A stretch of 64,000 bases of DNA from Helicobacteraceae bacterium (GTDB lineage Bacteria > Campylobacterota > Campylobacteria > Campylobacterales > Sulfurimonadaceae), in contig JALWGC010000012.1 of the NCBI GenBank assembly GCA_027038835.1, positions 1-64,000 on the forward strand. The letters are read 5' to 3'. The notes under the pieces are model-generated. The model searched no databases, was not told the origin of the DNA, and was given only the letters and a program-made list of their open reading frames with translations. The translations under genes and the position numbers were made by a program. Shown here one piece after another: positions 1 to 9,037 of this stretch. Positions within the stretch are counted from its first letter, which is position 1. Every line of letters begins with the position of its first letter.

Positions 1-123
1 GCAAAACGACCGCACTATAGTTTGCTGAACAAAGCGAAGATAAAAAGTGAGTTTGGCATCACTATCCCTTACTGGAAAGATTCGCTCGATGAATGTTTGC
101 AGACTTTAGGTGAGAGAAAATAG
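1..123 (+). CDS. rfbD: dTDP-4-dehydrorhamnose reductase, C-terminal end (partial)
   Basis: Only the last 40 codons lie in the window, and the gene continues off the left edge. The reading frame from base 1 gives a tail with an RPHYSLLNKAKI motif followed by ITIPYWKDSL. This is the RP-x-YS-x-L-x-x-x-K pattern near the C-terminus of RmlD/RfbD, which makes dTDP-L-rhamnose in the last step of that pathway. rfbB of the same pathway follows at 459, so the assignment fits the context. The stop codon TAG overlaps by one base the GTG start of the next small ORF, suggesting translational coupling. Identification rests on a short tail and on context. Confidence 0.75.
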   Translation, partial: AKRPHYSLLNKAKIKSEFGITIPYWKDSLDECLQTLGERK

Positions 124-353
124 TGGCGAAGATAGATAAAATCAAAGAAACATTGAATTCTTTGAGAATTGCTTTGACCATAATATCAGCATTTATTATT
201 GCTCTTGGCGGTTCATTAGGCAGTTTTTACAGAAGTAATGATTTTGGAATTTTGTTTTGGCTAGTCTTTATTTTCATAATTTTATTTGTAGTTATAGGGT
301 ATGTTATAATACATAAGATTAAAATGAAAACCGATGAGTTGGAGGATTTGTAA
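123..353 (+). CDS. small two-TM membrane protein of unknown function
   Basis: This 76-residue protein starts at a GTG that overlaps the rfbD stop. Two hydrophobic stretches (about residues 15-35 and 42-64) suggest two membrane helices with short charged ends; the C-terminus KMKTDELEDL is acidic. I recognise no family. It sits between two dTDP-rhamnose genes and is followed two bases later by another tiny ORF, so it is probably co-transcribed with the polysaccharide genes. It could be a small membrane-bound accessory of polysaccharide assembly or an unrelated insertion; nothing in the sequence decides. Confidence 0.55.
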   Translation: MAKIDKIKETLNSLRIALTIISAFIIALGGSLGSFYRSNDFGILFWLVFIFIILFVVIGYVIIHKIKMKTDELEDL

Positions 354-354
354 A

Positions 355-459
355 ATGGAAACAATGGCTTTAATAATAGCATCTGTTGCCGTTATATCGA
401 TGTTTGTATATATGCTAAAAGAGTTTGGTGGTAACGCTAAGAAAAAGGTACATAACTAA
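355..459 (+). CDS. very small membrane ORF (34 aa)
   Basis: ATG at 355 is preceded by a strong GGAGG at 341-345, and the frame runs to a TAA whose last A is the first base of the rfbB ATG (TAATG junction). The peptide begins METMALIIASVAV and has one hydrophobic segment (about residues 4-21) followed by a basic tail rich in Lys. Good ribosome-binding spacing and the exact stop/start overlap with rfbB argue that it is translated. The function is unknown. It may serve mainly to couple translation into rfbB. Confidence 0.5.
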   Translation: METMALIIASVAVISMFVYMLKEFGGNAKKKVHN

Positions 460-1523
460 TGCTGAACGATAATAATCACAAAACTATATTAGTCACCGGT
501 TGTGCCGGTTTTATCGGCTCAAACTTCGTTCCATACTTCTTAGATAAGTATGAAAATTACAATATCGTCAATCTCGACCTACTTACCTACGCAGGCAATC
601 TTGAAAATCTCAAAGAGGTGGAAAATCATCCGCGATACAAATTTATAAAGGGTGACATCTGTAACCGTGAATTGGTAGAGTTTATCTTTAACGAATACGA
701 CATCCAAGGGGTAATCCACTTTGCAGCCGAGAGCCATGTCGATAACTCCATCAAAAATCCGGGTGTGTTTGTAGAGACCAATGTCAATGGAACCTACACA
801 CTTCTTGATGTAGCCAAAAACTACTGGATGGAAAGACCGTTCACATATAAAGAAAAATATGACAACTGCAGATTTCATCACATAAGCACCGATGAAGTCT
901 ACGGTACACTCAGCGACGATCCAAACGACCTCTTTACCGAAGAGACCCCCTACGCTCCTAATTCACCCTACAGCGCAAGCAAGGCAAGCAGCGATATGAT
1001 AGTGCGAAGCTACAAAGAGACATACGGTCTTAACACCGTCATCACAAACTGTTCCAACAACTACGGTCCAAAACAGCATGATGAAAAACTGATCCCAACC
1101 ATCATCAGAAATGCGCTTGCAGGTAACCCTATCCCAATCTATGGGGATGGGAAAAACATTAGAGATTGGCTCTATGTACTTGACCACTGCAAAGGAATAG
1201 ATATTGCCTTTCACAAAGGAAAATCGGGAGAGACCTATAACATAGGTGGTAGAAACGAGCGAACCAACCTACAGATAGTCGATGCTATCTGTAAAATCCT
1301 CGATGAAAAAGTACCGCCCAAAGAGCGAATCAGCAAAGAGAGCTACAAAGAGCTTGTGACATTCGTCGAAGATAGAGCCGGACATGACAGACGCTACGCG
1401 ATCGATGCGACGAAAATCGAGAACGAGCTTGGATGGAGGGCGAACGAGACTTTCGATACAGGGATTGTGAAAACTATTGAGTGGTATTTGGAGAAATACA
1501 CTAAATACAAACAAGAGAAATAA
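459..1523 (+). CDS. rfbB: dTDP-glucose 4,6-dehydratase
   Basis: Converts dTDP-glucose to dTDP-4-keto-6-deoxyglucose, the second step towards dTDP-L-rhamnose for O-antigen. The 354-residue length is normal for the family. Seen directly: an N-terminal Rossmann motif TGCAGFIGSNF (NAD binding, about residues 13-23), the STDEVYG motif, the YSASK catalytic Tyr-x-x-x-Lys, and the NNYGP and RDWLYV motifs typical of RmlB. It starts at an ATG overlapping the stop of the preceding 34-codon ORF and is followed three bases later by the O-antigen ligase-like gene. GC content here is still near that of the rest of the genome; the AT-rich section starts just downstream. Confidence 0.95.
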   Translation: MLNDNNHKTILVTGCAGFIGSNFVPYFLDKYENYNIVNLDLLTYAGNLENLKEVENHPRYKFIKGDICNRELVEFIFNEYDIQGVIHFAAESHVDNSIKNPGVFVETNVNGTYTLLDVAKNYWMERPFTYKEKYDNCRFHHISTDEVYGTLSDDPNDLFTEETPYAPNSPYSASKASSDMIVRSYKETYGLNTVITNCSNNYGPKQHDEKLIPTIIRNALAGNPIPIYGDGKNIRDWLYVLDHCKGIDIAFHKGKSGETYNIGGRNERTNLQIVDAICKILDEKVPPKERISKESYKELVTFVEDRAGHDRRYAIDATKIENELGWRANETFDTGIVKTIEWYLEKYTKYKQEK

Positions 1524-1526
1524 TTA

Positions 1527-2801
1527 ATGGTCCATACATTGGTAACAAATAAAATTATACATTTTTTGGATATTTTTCAAAAAGCAGACAAAAGAGAAAA
1601 AATTAGGCTCATTTTGATACTGTTAAGTATGTCTCTTGCTTTTAGTATCCCGTTTGGAGAGCAATATTCCAAAAAAATCATATTAATGGAGTTTATAATT
1701 TGGCTCTTTTATGTGAAAACAGGAGAAATCAAACAGATTTTTTCCAATCATATTACTAAAATTATCGTTATATTTATATTATTGCACATTTTTGCTCTTA
1801 TATATAGCGAACATTTACACCTAGGATGGCATCAAACCAGTCAACTATTTCGCTATTTTTTGCTACCGATCGTTATGATTATGAGTATAGTAAAAGATAA
1901 ACGGGATATACAGATAATAATAGGTGCATTTGTTTTTAGCATGTTTATAAATGAAATAATTTCATATCTGATATACTTTGATCTATACCAAACAGAATTT
2001 TCCAAAACTAGAGGATACCCTGTAGGATTTATCAATCATATTCAATACAGTGTTTTAGTTGCATTTAGTGCAATACTCATACTATATCAATCTCGACTCG
2101 TACAAAATAAGATGCTTAAAATTGTTTATATTATATTTTTCATGACAATGACTACAAACTTGGTTATATCAAGCGGTAGAACTGGGTATTTTATCTATTT
2201 TGCGAGTTTAGTGATATTACTCTTTATCTATTTTAAATTCTCTATCAAAAACTTTTTACAGGTGTTGCTCTTTCCTACTGTAGTTTTTTATCTTGGATAT
2301 ACTTTTAACGATAGTGTTCAAGCAAGATTTAACGCTACGATGCTTGATATTAAAAAAGTTGAAGAAAACAACTATAATGGTAGCATAGGTGCAAGACTCG
2401 CTTTTTATCCAATTACATACGATATACTCAAGCAAAAAAATAACAGTTTTATATTTGGTGCCGGTATGGGAGATATTCCTTATGAGTTAGAACAAGCAAC
2501 AAAAAGAACCGGTCTAATTAAAACTATTTATCCGCATCTTCACAGCTCTTATTTAACAGCATATGTCAATACCGGAATTATCGGTTTGTTAATACTTTTG
2601 TATTTAGTTTACAGTTTGTTCAAACTACCAATAGAAGACAAAGAGATAAGATTTGTAAAACTACTTTTTTTACTCAATTTTTCTCTAGGTATGATTCCAG
2701 ATATTTTATTAACACAAAAAACAACTATGATCTATTTTTCAGTTTTTATTGGCCTAATTTTAGCACAATATAAACTAGAAAAATCAAAGGGCAACGCTTG
2801 A
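1527..2801 (+). CDS. O-antigen ligase / polymerase-like membrane protein
   Basis: This 424-residue protein is predominantly hydrophobic, with about ten to twelve membrane segments. In the second half a large loop precedes the motif HLHSSYLTAYVNTGIIGL, and further upstream SSGRTGYFIYFASL is visible. These are the hallmarks of the Wzy_C/O-antigen ligase superfamily (WaaL joins O-antigen to lipid A-core, Wzy polymerises it). WaaL and Wzy cannot be separated from sequence alone. The position after rfbB and before a run of glycosyltransferases supports either role. Its stop overlaps the TTG start of the next gene by four bases. Confidence 0.8.
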   Translation: MVHTLVTNKIIHFLDIFQKADKREKIRLILILLSMSLAFSIPFGEQYSKKIILMEFIIWLFYVKTGEIKQIFSNHITKIIVIFILLHIFALIYSEHLHLGWHQTSQLFRYFLLPIVMIMSIVKDKRDIQIIIGAFVFSMFINEIISYLIYFDLYQTEFSKTRGYPVGFINHIQYSVLVAFSAILILYQSRLVQNKMLKIVYIIFFMTMTTNLVISSGRTGYFIYFASLVILLFIYFKFSIKNFLQVLLFPTVVFYLGYTFNDSVQARFNATMLDIKKVEENNYNGSIGARLAFYPITYDILKQKNNSFIFGAGMGDIPYELEQATKRTGLIKTIYPHLHSSYLTAYVNTGIIGLLILLYLVYSLFKLPIEDKEIRFVKLLFLLNFSLGMIPDILLTQKTTMIYFSVFIGLILAQYKLEKSKGNA

Positions 2802-3766
2802 CAACTCCCTTAGTATCTATAGCTATGACAACTTATAATGGAGAAAAATTTTTAAAAGAGCAATTAAACTCTATTATAAATCAGACTTACAAAAATTTGG
2901 AAATCATTGTTGTAGATGACAACTCAACCGATAAAACTTGGCAATTACTTCAAGAATACAGTCAAAAAGATCAAAGAATTAAAATCTTCAAAAACAATAC
3001 CAATTTAGGTTTTATAAAAAATTTTGAAAAAGCTATAAAATTATGTTCTGGAGAATATATAGCCTTAAGCGACCAAGATGATATTTGGAAATTAAATAAA
3101 ATAGAAGTTTATATAGATAATATTGGAGAAAATCTTCTCATATATTCCGATGCCGTTTTGATTGATAGAGATGGAAACAAACTAGGAAAACAACTTGTAA
3201 GGCCAAGTAGTAGATTATGTAAGGGGTCGTGTAACAAGGCATTTTTTTTAGTCAATTTTACATCTGGAAATACAATGATGTTTAAAAAGAAACTAATCGA
3301 ACATATTTTACCAATGCCAGAATCGATTTTCCATGATATATGGATCGGTTTTGTAGCTTCCACACTTGGGAGTATAACCTATACTGATGAAGCACTGACA
3401 TACTACCGAAGATATTCAGAACAAGTTACACATGTCGATCATACGCAAAAACCTCTAAATCCTATAGATAGATTTCACTTCAAAAAAGAAGCTTATATGC
3501 AAACTGCAAAAAATCATATTCCAGTACTAAAAACTTTTTATGATTCAAATCTGATCAAGAATCAAGATACAATAAAACTTATTGAAGAACTTCTAAATCA
3601 ATTTGAAAACTATGAGACTATATATTTTAATTTTTCTCTTTATAAACTCTTGAAAAAGCATGAGGATGAAATTTTTTGTTCTATTCGTCACTTCAAAAGA
3701 AAGAGACGTGCTTTTAGATTATCTGTCGGTTTGAAACTTAAAGCTCTGTCTTTATTTATACTATAA
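2798..3766 (+). CDS. family 2 glycosyltransferase
   Basis: GT-A fold transferase of 322 residues. The N-terminus shows VSIAMTTYNGEKFL, then IIVVDDNSTDKT and the metal-binding ALSDQDDIW, the usual nucleotide-sugar and DxD motifs of GT2. I choose the TTG at 2798 rather than the ATG at 2822 because the first beta strand (VSIAMTTYNG) would otherwise be lost; the TTG overlaps the upstream TGA. The QVTH segment with preceding YRRYSEQ resembles rhamnosyltransferase-type GT2 proteins, which agrees with dTDP-rhamnose supply from rfbB/rfbD, but donor and acceptor are not provable here. The gene is AT-rich. Confidence 0.85.
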   Translation: MTTPLVSIAMTTYNGEKFLKEQLNSIINQTYKNLEIIVVDDNSTDKTWQLLQEYSQKDQRIKIFKNNTNLGFIKNFEKAIKLCSGEYIALSDQDDIWKLNKIEVYIDNIGENLLIYSDAVLIDRDGNKLGKQLVRPSSRLCKGSCNKAFFLVNFTSGNTMMFKKKLIEHILPMPESIFHDIWIGFVASTLGSITYTDEALTYYRRYSEQVTHVDHTQKPLNPIDRFHFKKEAYMQTAKNHIPVLKTFYDSNLIKNQDTIKLIEELLNQFENYETIYFNFSLYKLLKKHEDEIFCSIRHFKRKRRAFRLSVGLKLKALSLFIL

Positions 3767-3779
3767 AAGGATTCTGCAT

Positions 3780-4841
3780 ATGAAAAAACCTACAGCCATT
3801 GTTTGTCTCTCACCTTATAGTGGAGGTATGGAGTTAGACGCTATAAAAACGGCAAACCATCTTGCAGAAATCTCACCCATTACTTTGATAGTTAAGCAAG
3901 GCACCTTTTTAGAAAAGAAAGCAAATAAAATTAAAAACAATAAAATCCAAGTAAATACTATAAACTTTAAAAGTAGTGTCAGTTTATCCATAATTAAAAA
4001 TACAAGAAAAATTGTACAAGAGCATGGTATAAAAAATATAATCTTCTTTGGAGCCAGTGAGCTTAAATCGCTCTATTTCGCTTTTTTTGGACTTGACATA
4101 AATCTATGCATAAGACACGGAACTACAAAATCTACTCCAAAAAAAGATTTTTTCCATCAATTAATTTACAGTAAAGTCAATTGGCATATCGCCAATTCAA
4201 AACACATACTGAATAATGTCAAACAAATAATACCTTATGGAAAAAATACAAAAGATATTGTCATTTATCCATCATTCAAATTCAATACCCCTTCCCCAAT
4301 AAAACATAAACCACTTACACTTCTTCATGTAGGAAGAATCGCGGATGGAAAAGGGCAAATAGATGCTATAAAAGCATGTGAAATTTTAGTCAAAAACAAT
4401 ATTGACTTTCAATTCAACATCGTCGGTAGTTTTGATGAAAAATACAAAAACCATTTTTTAGATTTTTTAGACAAATGTCCATATAAAAACAAAATCAATC
4501 TTATCGGCTTTACCGACAATGTCGAAAAATATTACAATGAAGCGGATATCTTTTTATTCCCAAGCTACGGAGAAGGTCTTAGTAACGCTTTTATAGAAGC
4601 CCTAGCTCATAATTTAATTTGTATTTGCTATAATAATACTTCTTTTTACGAATTAAAAAAACTAGGATTCTATTTTCATATGTGTAAAAATTTAGATATA
4701 AAAGAACTTGGTTCCAAATTACTATTTGTCAGCCATAAAAAAATAGAGGAAAAACAATATTCTTCAGTAAACTTTGAGAAAACAAAAAAAAATTTTTCAA
4801 TTGAAAATGAACTAAAAAATTATAAGAGTATCCTAACATGA
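3780..4841 (+). CDS. family 4 glycosyltransferase
   Basis: A GT-B fold transferase of 353 residues. The C-terminal half carries LLHVGRIADGKGQ (donor-site start), FNIVGSF, and EADIFLFPSYGEGLSNAFIEA, the E-x7-E motif of GT4. The N-terminal acceptor domain has SPYSGGMELDAIKTA in place of the more common GGxE loop. It is preceded by AAAGGA about 8 nt before the ATG. Its stop overlaps the next start by four bases (ATGA), so it is in the same operon as its neighbours. Specificity is unknown; it is very AT-rich. Confidence 0.85.
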   Translation: MKKPTAIVCLSPYSGGMELDAIKTANHLAEISPITLIVKQGTFLEKKANKIKNNKIQVNTINFKSSVSLSIIKNTRKIVQEHGIKNIIFFGASELKSLYFAFFGLDINLCIRHGTTKSTPKKDFFHQLIYSKVNWHIANSKHILNNVKQIIPYGKNTKDIVIYPSFKFNTPSPIKHKPLTLLHVGRIADGKGQIDAIKACEILVKNNIDFQFNIVGSFDEKYKNHFLDFLDKCPYKNKINLIGFTDNVEKYYNEADIFLFPSYGEGLSNAFIEALAHNLICICYNNTSFYELKKLGFYFHMCKNLDIKELGSKLLFVSHKKIEEKQYSSVNFEKTKKNFSIENELKNYKSILT

Positions 4842-5674
4842 AGCTTATTGCTGCAACCGTTTTTTATAACCCCGAATCAGAAGTAATTAACAATATATCA
4901 TCTTATATTGACTCTATAGAAAAACTTATAATTATAGACAATTCTGAAACTGTTAATAAACTAATAAAAAATAAAATATTAGAAAAATTTTCGAATGTTA
5001 TCTACATTAATAATAATAAAAATATTGGAATTGCAACAGCTTTAAATATCGCTTGTTCCAGAGCTATAGAACTAGAATATAAATATATTCTTTTGATGGA
5101 TCAAGATAGTTCTTTTCTCAATTTTAATAGCTTTATTCATTGTATTTATTCCCAAATTTCAGATAATGTCGCTGTATATACAGCTAATTCTGGACAATCC
5201 GACAATAGTATGCTCTGTGATTACATCAAAGAAGACAAGACAATAACATCTGGTTCTATAATTAACTTAAAAGTTTATCAAACACTTGGCCCATTTCTTG
5301 ATAAATTATTTATTGATGAAGTTGATTTTGAATACTGTTTACGTGCAAATTTACACAAATTTGAAGTTAGATTCTATCCACATCATAAACTTATACATAA
5401 TTTAGGCGACTATAACAAAAGAAGTAGATATAAAATCCAGCATAATTATATGAGACGATACTACATAACAAGAAATCGTTTCTATGTCTCTTCTTTATAT
5501 GGAAAATATTTTCAAGAATATAGTATGAAAACAACTCTCTACCAGTATCTCTATAGAAATAGTTGGAAAATTTTGACACGAGAAGATGACAAACTAAGGA
5601 AATTAAAATCAATATATCTTGGTTTTATCGATTTTCTTTTAAATAAATATGGGAAAAAAGAATTTGACTATTAA
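4838..5674 (+). CDS. family 2 glycosyltransferase, rhamnosyltransferase-like
   Basis: This 278-residue protein opens with AATVFYNPESEVINNI and IDNSE, then NIGIATALNIA and ILLMDQDSSF. The YNP and MDQDS patterns are common in the WbbL/RfbF rhamnosyltransferase group of GT2. A second acidic motif, FIDEVDFEYCLRA, is the usual catalytic-base region. Length and motif order are complete. Start overlaps the preceding gene by four bases. The rhamnosyl role is an inference from motif similarity and from the dTDP-rhamnose genes nearby. Confidence 0.8.
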   Translation: MKLIAATVFYNPESEVINNISSYIDSIEKLIIIDNSETVNKLIKNKILEKFSNVIYINNNKNIGIATALNIACSRAIELEYKYILLMDQDSSFLNFNSFIHCIYSQISDNVAVYTANSGQSDNSMLCDYIKEDKTITSGSIINLKVYQTLGPFLDKLFIDEVDFEYCLRANLHKFEVRFYPHHKLIHNLGDYNKRSRYKIQHNYMRRYYITRNRFYVSSLYGKYFQEYSMKTTLYQYLYRNSWKILTREDDKLRKLKSIYLGFIDFLLNKYGKKEFDY

Positions 5675-5678
5675 TAAA

Positions 5679-6698
5679 ATGAAAACAAAAAAAATTCTTT
5701 TTATTCTCAAAAACAAAAATGAAGCTTCATCAAGGTTTCGGGTTGAAGCATATTTTCCTTATCTAAAAAATGATTTTACATTTTCAATTTTTTATTCGGA
5801 GTATAACAACAATGCAATTCCTAAAATTCTTCGTTCTTTTATCAAACGAATGAGATTTATTCGACTTTTGTTTCAAGTCACTCGATACGATATCGTTTTT
5901 ATGCAAAGACCCATGAGTTCCGATAGAAAAAAAAGTATTTTTTTCGAAAAACTACTTGTGAAATTCAATAAAAATCTTATTTTCGATTTTGACGATGCCT
6001 TATTTGTACAGAATCATACAAAAATATCTAATCTTATCAAAATATCAAGACGAATAATATGCGGTAACGACTATCTTGCCAGATATGCGAAACAGTATAA
6101 TCTCAACACTTTTGTCATTCCTACCACAATCGATACTCAAAAGTTCTTTCCTCTTAAAAATAAGCAATATGATAAGCTAACAATCGGCTGGACGGGAACC
6201 AGTGGAAACTATGACAATTTCTCGCAAGAGCTTATTGAGACATTAAAAAAACTTCTCGATAATTACCAAAATATAAATTTTTTATTTATTTGTGATAGAA
6301 AACCACCGGAACATTTTAATTTTTCTTATAATTTTATTCAGTGGAATGAAAAAACTGAATTAAACGATCTTCAAAAGATAGATATTGGTCTAATGCCTTT
6401 AATAGATTCCGAATGGACAAGAGGCAAATGTGGTTTCAAACTTATTCAATACGGTGCAATAGGGATTCCATCCATTGCCTCAAATGTGGGAGTCAATAAT
6501 CAAGTAATACTTCAAAATAAAAGCGGATATCTTATTGATTATGAGAAAGAATGGTATGACAAATTAGAGCTTCTAATCAACAATGAAAAGTTAAGAAAGA
6601 AGTTCGGTGAAACAGCTCGTAAACATATAGAGTCCAGCTACTCTGTGAAAGCAACCTATCCCCTATTGAAAAATGTATGTAATTCTTTAATTCAATGA
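5679..6698 (+). CDS. glycosyltransferase (GT-B fold, GT4-like)
   Basis: The protein begins KTKKILFILKNKNEASSRFRVEAYFPYL, a start typical of GT4-like proteins in polysaccharide loci. Later features are FDFDDALF, the linker LTIGWTGTSGNYDN, and a C-terminal GIPSIASNVGVNNQVI donor-binding region. I place the start at the ATG at 5679, four bases after the previous stop, instead of an in-frame ATG at 5649 that would overlap the previous gene by 26 bases; neither has a strong Shine-Dalgarno. About 339 residues. Donor and acceptor unknown. It ends tail-to-tail with the next gene, overlapping it by seven bases. Confidence 0.75.
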   Translation: MKTKKILFILKNKNEASSRFRVEAYFPYLKNDFTFSIFYSEYNNNAIPKILRSFIKRMRFIRLLFQVTRYDIVFMQRPMSSDRKKSIFFEKLLVKFNKNLIFDFDDALFVQNHTKISNLIKISRRIICGNDYLARYAKQYNLNTFVIPTTIDTQKFFPLKNKQYDKLTIGWTGTSGNYDNFSQELIETLKKLLDNYQNINFLFICDRKPPEHFNFSYNFIQWNEKTELNDLQKIDIGLMPLIDSEWTRGKCGFKLIQYGAIGIPSIASNVGVNNQVILQNKSGYLIDYEKEWYDKLELLINNEKLRKKFGETARKHIESSYSVKATYPLLKNVCNSLIQ

Positions 6699-7522
6699 GT
6701 ATTAAGACCCTCTTCACACACAAATTTATTTAACTTTTTATTCTGCTGAAACTTCTCCCACTCTTTTCCAATCGATATATCATCCCTAAATGACCTATCA
6801 TGATAAAGATGAAAAAGATTCGCAACATTTTTAGCGGATTTGAACTTATATCCGGCAGATTTGAATCTCCATTCAAGATCGGTATCGTCTCCTATTGGAG
6901 TTTGTCCATACCCTTCATCGTAACCGTTTATGGAAACGATCGCTTCTTTGAAACAGGAATAGTTGCAACCAAGTAAATTTGTATTGGAATTTCTTTTTTT
7001 CAAAAAAGTTTTATAAAACCATCCGTTTGGACTAAAATAAAATCCTGCCTCCGTATGCCCCTCCTTGGCATCTTTAGTTATAGACAAAAATCGCCAGAAA
7101 AACTGTCGTTCCAATTCCCATGACGCTATCTTCTTTTCTCGAAGCATTCGAGAGTAGTTCGGTCCAAGGTTGCATCTTCTTCCACTAACTATATAATCTT
7201 TTTCTGCAAGTGCTACATGACCCTCTATAAAAGTAGTATATGGCACACAATCACCATCGATAAATATCAAATATTCCCCACTTGATGCTAAAATACCGTT
7301 ATTTAATGAACGCATCTTTCGTATACCGTCATCTTCTTGAAACGTATGTTTTATGTCCAACTCTTGTGCATATCGATCGATACATTTTTTCATCTCAACG
7401 GCATTATTATCCTCAGCGACAATCACTTCAAAATTCTTGTACGTCTGTTTTTTCAAAGCTTCCAATATCAGCTCCAACGCCTCGATATCTTTATATACTG
7501 CTATAATTACGCTTACTTTCAC
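6692..7522 (-). CDS. family 2 glycosyltransferase, opposite strand
   Basis: A 276-residue GT2 protein with VSVIIAVYKDIEALELIL at the N-terminus, EVIVAEDNN, the metal-binding FIDGDCVP, and a C-terminal GYGQTPIGDDTDLEWRF that resembles the galactosyltransferase C-terminal (Glyco_transf_7C) motif. It is the only minus-strand gene inside the plus-strand O-antigen run. It starts at GTG with AGGTGAG at 7530-7536 and a TATAAT -10 box at 7556-7561, so it has its own promoter. The divergent MBOAT gene starts 67 bases away. Confidence 0.8.
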   Translation of the reverse strand: MKVSVIIAVYKDIEALELILEALKKQTYKNFEVIVAEDNNAVEMKKCIDRYAQELDIKHTFQEDDGIRKMRSLNNGILASSGEYLIFIDGDCVPYTTFIEGHVALAEKDYIVSGRRCNLGPNYSRMLREKKIASWELERQFFWRFLSITKDAKEGHTEAGFYFSPNGWFYKTFLKKRNSNTNLLGCNYSCFKEAIVSINGYDEGYGQTPIGDDTDLEWRFKSAGYKFKSAKNVANLFHLYHDRSFRDDISIGKEWEKFQQNKKLNKFVCEEGLNTH

Positions 7523-7555
7523 TAATTCTCACCTAGGTTTTATCATTTTTTTTGT

Positions 7556-7561
7556 ATTATA
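7556..7561 (-). promoter_or_regulatory. predicted -10 box for the 7522 glycosyltransferase
   Basis: TATAAT on the minus strand, 33 bases before the GTG start, in an AT-rich divergent intergenic region. No clear -35 box is visible, as is usual in this phylum. Confidence 0.5.
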
Positions 7562-7588
7562 CATTTTTTAAAATTCACAAGAGGTAAA

Positions 7589-9037
7589 ATGCTATTTAAC
7601 AGCTTTGAATATATCTTTTTCTTTCTACCCGTAACTTTTTTTATCTACTTTTTTCTTTTGAAAAAACGCTTGATAATTGCCGCAAAAGCCTTTTTGGTTT
7701 TTGCCTCATTATTTTTTTATAGCTGGTGGAATCCTATCTATCTTCCAATCATTCTTGTTTCGATGCTATTTAACTATACCGTAGGCAATCTATTGAGTAA
7801 AGATGCAAAATATACGAAAACAAGCAAAAGACAGATATTGTTTTTTGGTATTTTTAGTAATATCGCCTTACTAGGATATTTTAAATATGCCGACTTTTTT
7901 ATAGAAAACTACAATTATATTTGGAACGAGAATGTAGGGCTGTACCACCTTGCTTTACCTTTAGGAATCAGTTTTTTCACTTTCCAACAAATCTCTTATC
8001 TTGTTGACAGCTATAGAAAAGAAACGGAAGAATACGATTTTCTGAATTATGCGCTTTTCGTTACATTTTTTCCTCAGCTTATAGCCGGTCCTATTGTACA
8101 CCACAAAGAAATGATGCCGCAATTCGCTTCGAAATGGAATCTTATAAAAAAATATGAAAATATAGCTACTGGACTTTTTGTTTTTTCCATAGGATTATTT
8201 AAAAAAGTAGTTATTGCAGACACTTTTTCTACTTGGGCTACAAATGGGTTCGATCATGCACAAACACTCAACTTATTGGAAGCATGGGCCACCTCTCTTT
8301 CTTATACTTTTCAACTATATTTCGATTTTAGTGGCTATACCGATATGGCAATAGGTGCTGCGCTTTTATTCAATATAAAACTTCCTCAGAATTTCAATTC
8401 TCCATACAAAGCGAAAGATATCCAAGATTTTTGGAGAAGATGGCATATTACACTTTCTCATTTTTTAAGAGACTATATCTATATCCCTCTTGGCGGTAGC
8501 AGAGTTGCGGAATGGAAAGTATATAGAAATCTTCTTGTTACTTTTTTGCTTGGTGGTCTTTGGCATGGGGCTGGTTGGACATTCGTATTTTGGGGTTTTT
8601 TGCACGGTATAGCACTAGTAATCCATCGTATTTGGAAAAAACTCGGTTTTACCATGCCTACCATTCTTGCTTGGTTTATTACTTTCAATTTTATCAATAT
8701 CGCTTGGGTATTTTTTAGAGCGAATAATTTTGAAACTGCGACAAAAGTACTAAAAGGGATGTTCACAGGGGAATTGGTATTGCCAGAAAAATACGCCCAT
8801 TTTGTCCATTGGTTGCATCCAAAAATCTCTTCTTTATGGCTTGGAGATATTTACGCCGATAAATATCTTTTGCTTTATCTTATCTTAGGTGCTTTTGTTT
8901 TACTCTTAAAAAACAGCACACAACTGCAAGAGATTTTTCATACCAATAAAAAAACCGTTTTCTTCAGTGCTTTGTTATTTATAATATCTTTTTTAAATAT
9001 GAGTGGAGTCCATGAATTTCTATACTTTAATTTTTAA
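7589..9037 (+). CDS. MBOAT family O-acyltransferase (AlgI/DltB-like)
   Basis: This 482-residue multispanning protein starts MLFNSFEYIFFFLPVTFF, the standard N-terminus of AlgI-type membrane-bound O-acyltransferases. Conserved family features are seen: YFDFSGYTDMAIG, FWRRWHITLSHFLRDYIYIPLGG and the active-site LLGGLWHGAGWTFVFWG with its catalytic His. Such proteins pass acyl (usually acetyl) groups across the inner membrane to a periplasmic partner that modifies a polysaccharide. AAGAGG lies before the ATG. The next gene is a probable SGNH-type partner, so O-acetylation of the O-antigen or another glycan is likely. Confidence 0.92.
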   Translation: MLFNSFEYIFFFLPVTFFIYFFLLKKRLIIAAKAFLVFASLFFYSWWNPIYLPIILVSMLFNYTVGNLLSKDAKYTKTSKRQILFFGIFSNIALLGYFKYADFFIENYNYIWNENVGLYHLALPLGISFFTFQQISYLVDSYRKETEEYDFLNYALFVTFFPQLIAGPIVHHKEMMPQFASKWNLIKKYENIATGLFVFSIGLFKKVVIADTFSTWATNGFDHAQTLNLLEAWATSLSYTFQLYFDFSGYTDMAIGAALLFNIKLPQNFNSPYKAKDIQDFWRRWHITLSHFLRDYIYIPLGGSRVAEWKVYRNLLVTFLLGGLWHGAGWTFVFWGFLHGIALVIHRIWKKLGFTMPTILAWFITFNFINIAWVFFRANNFETATKVLKGMFTGELVLPEKYAHFVHWLHPKISSLWLGDIYADKYLLLYLILGAFVLLLKNSTQLQEIFHTNKKTVFFSALLFIISFLNMSGVHEFLYFNF

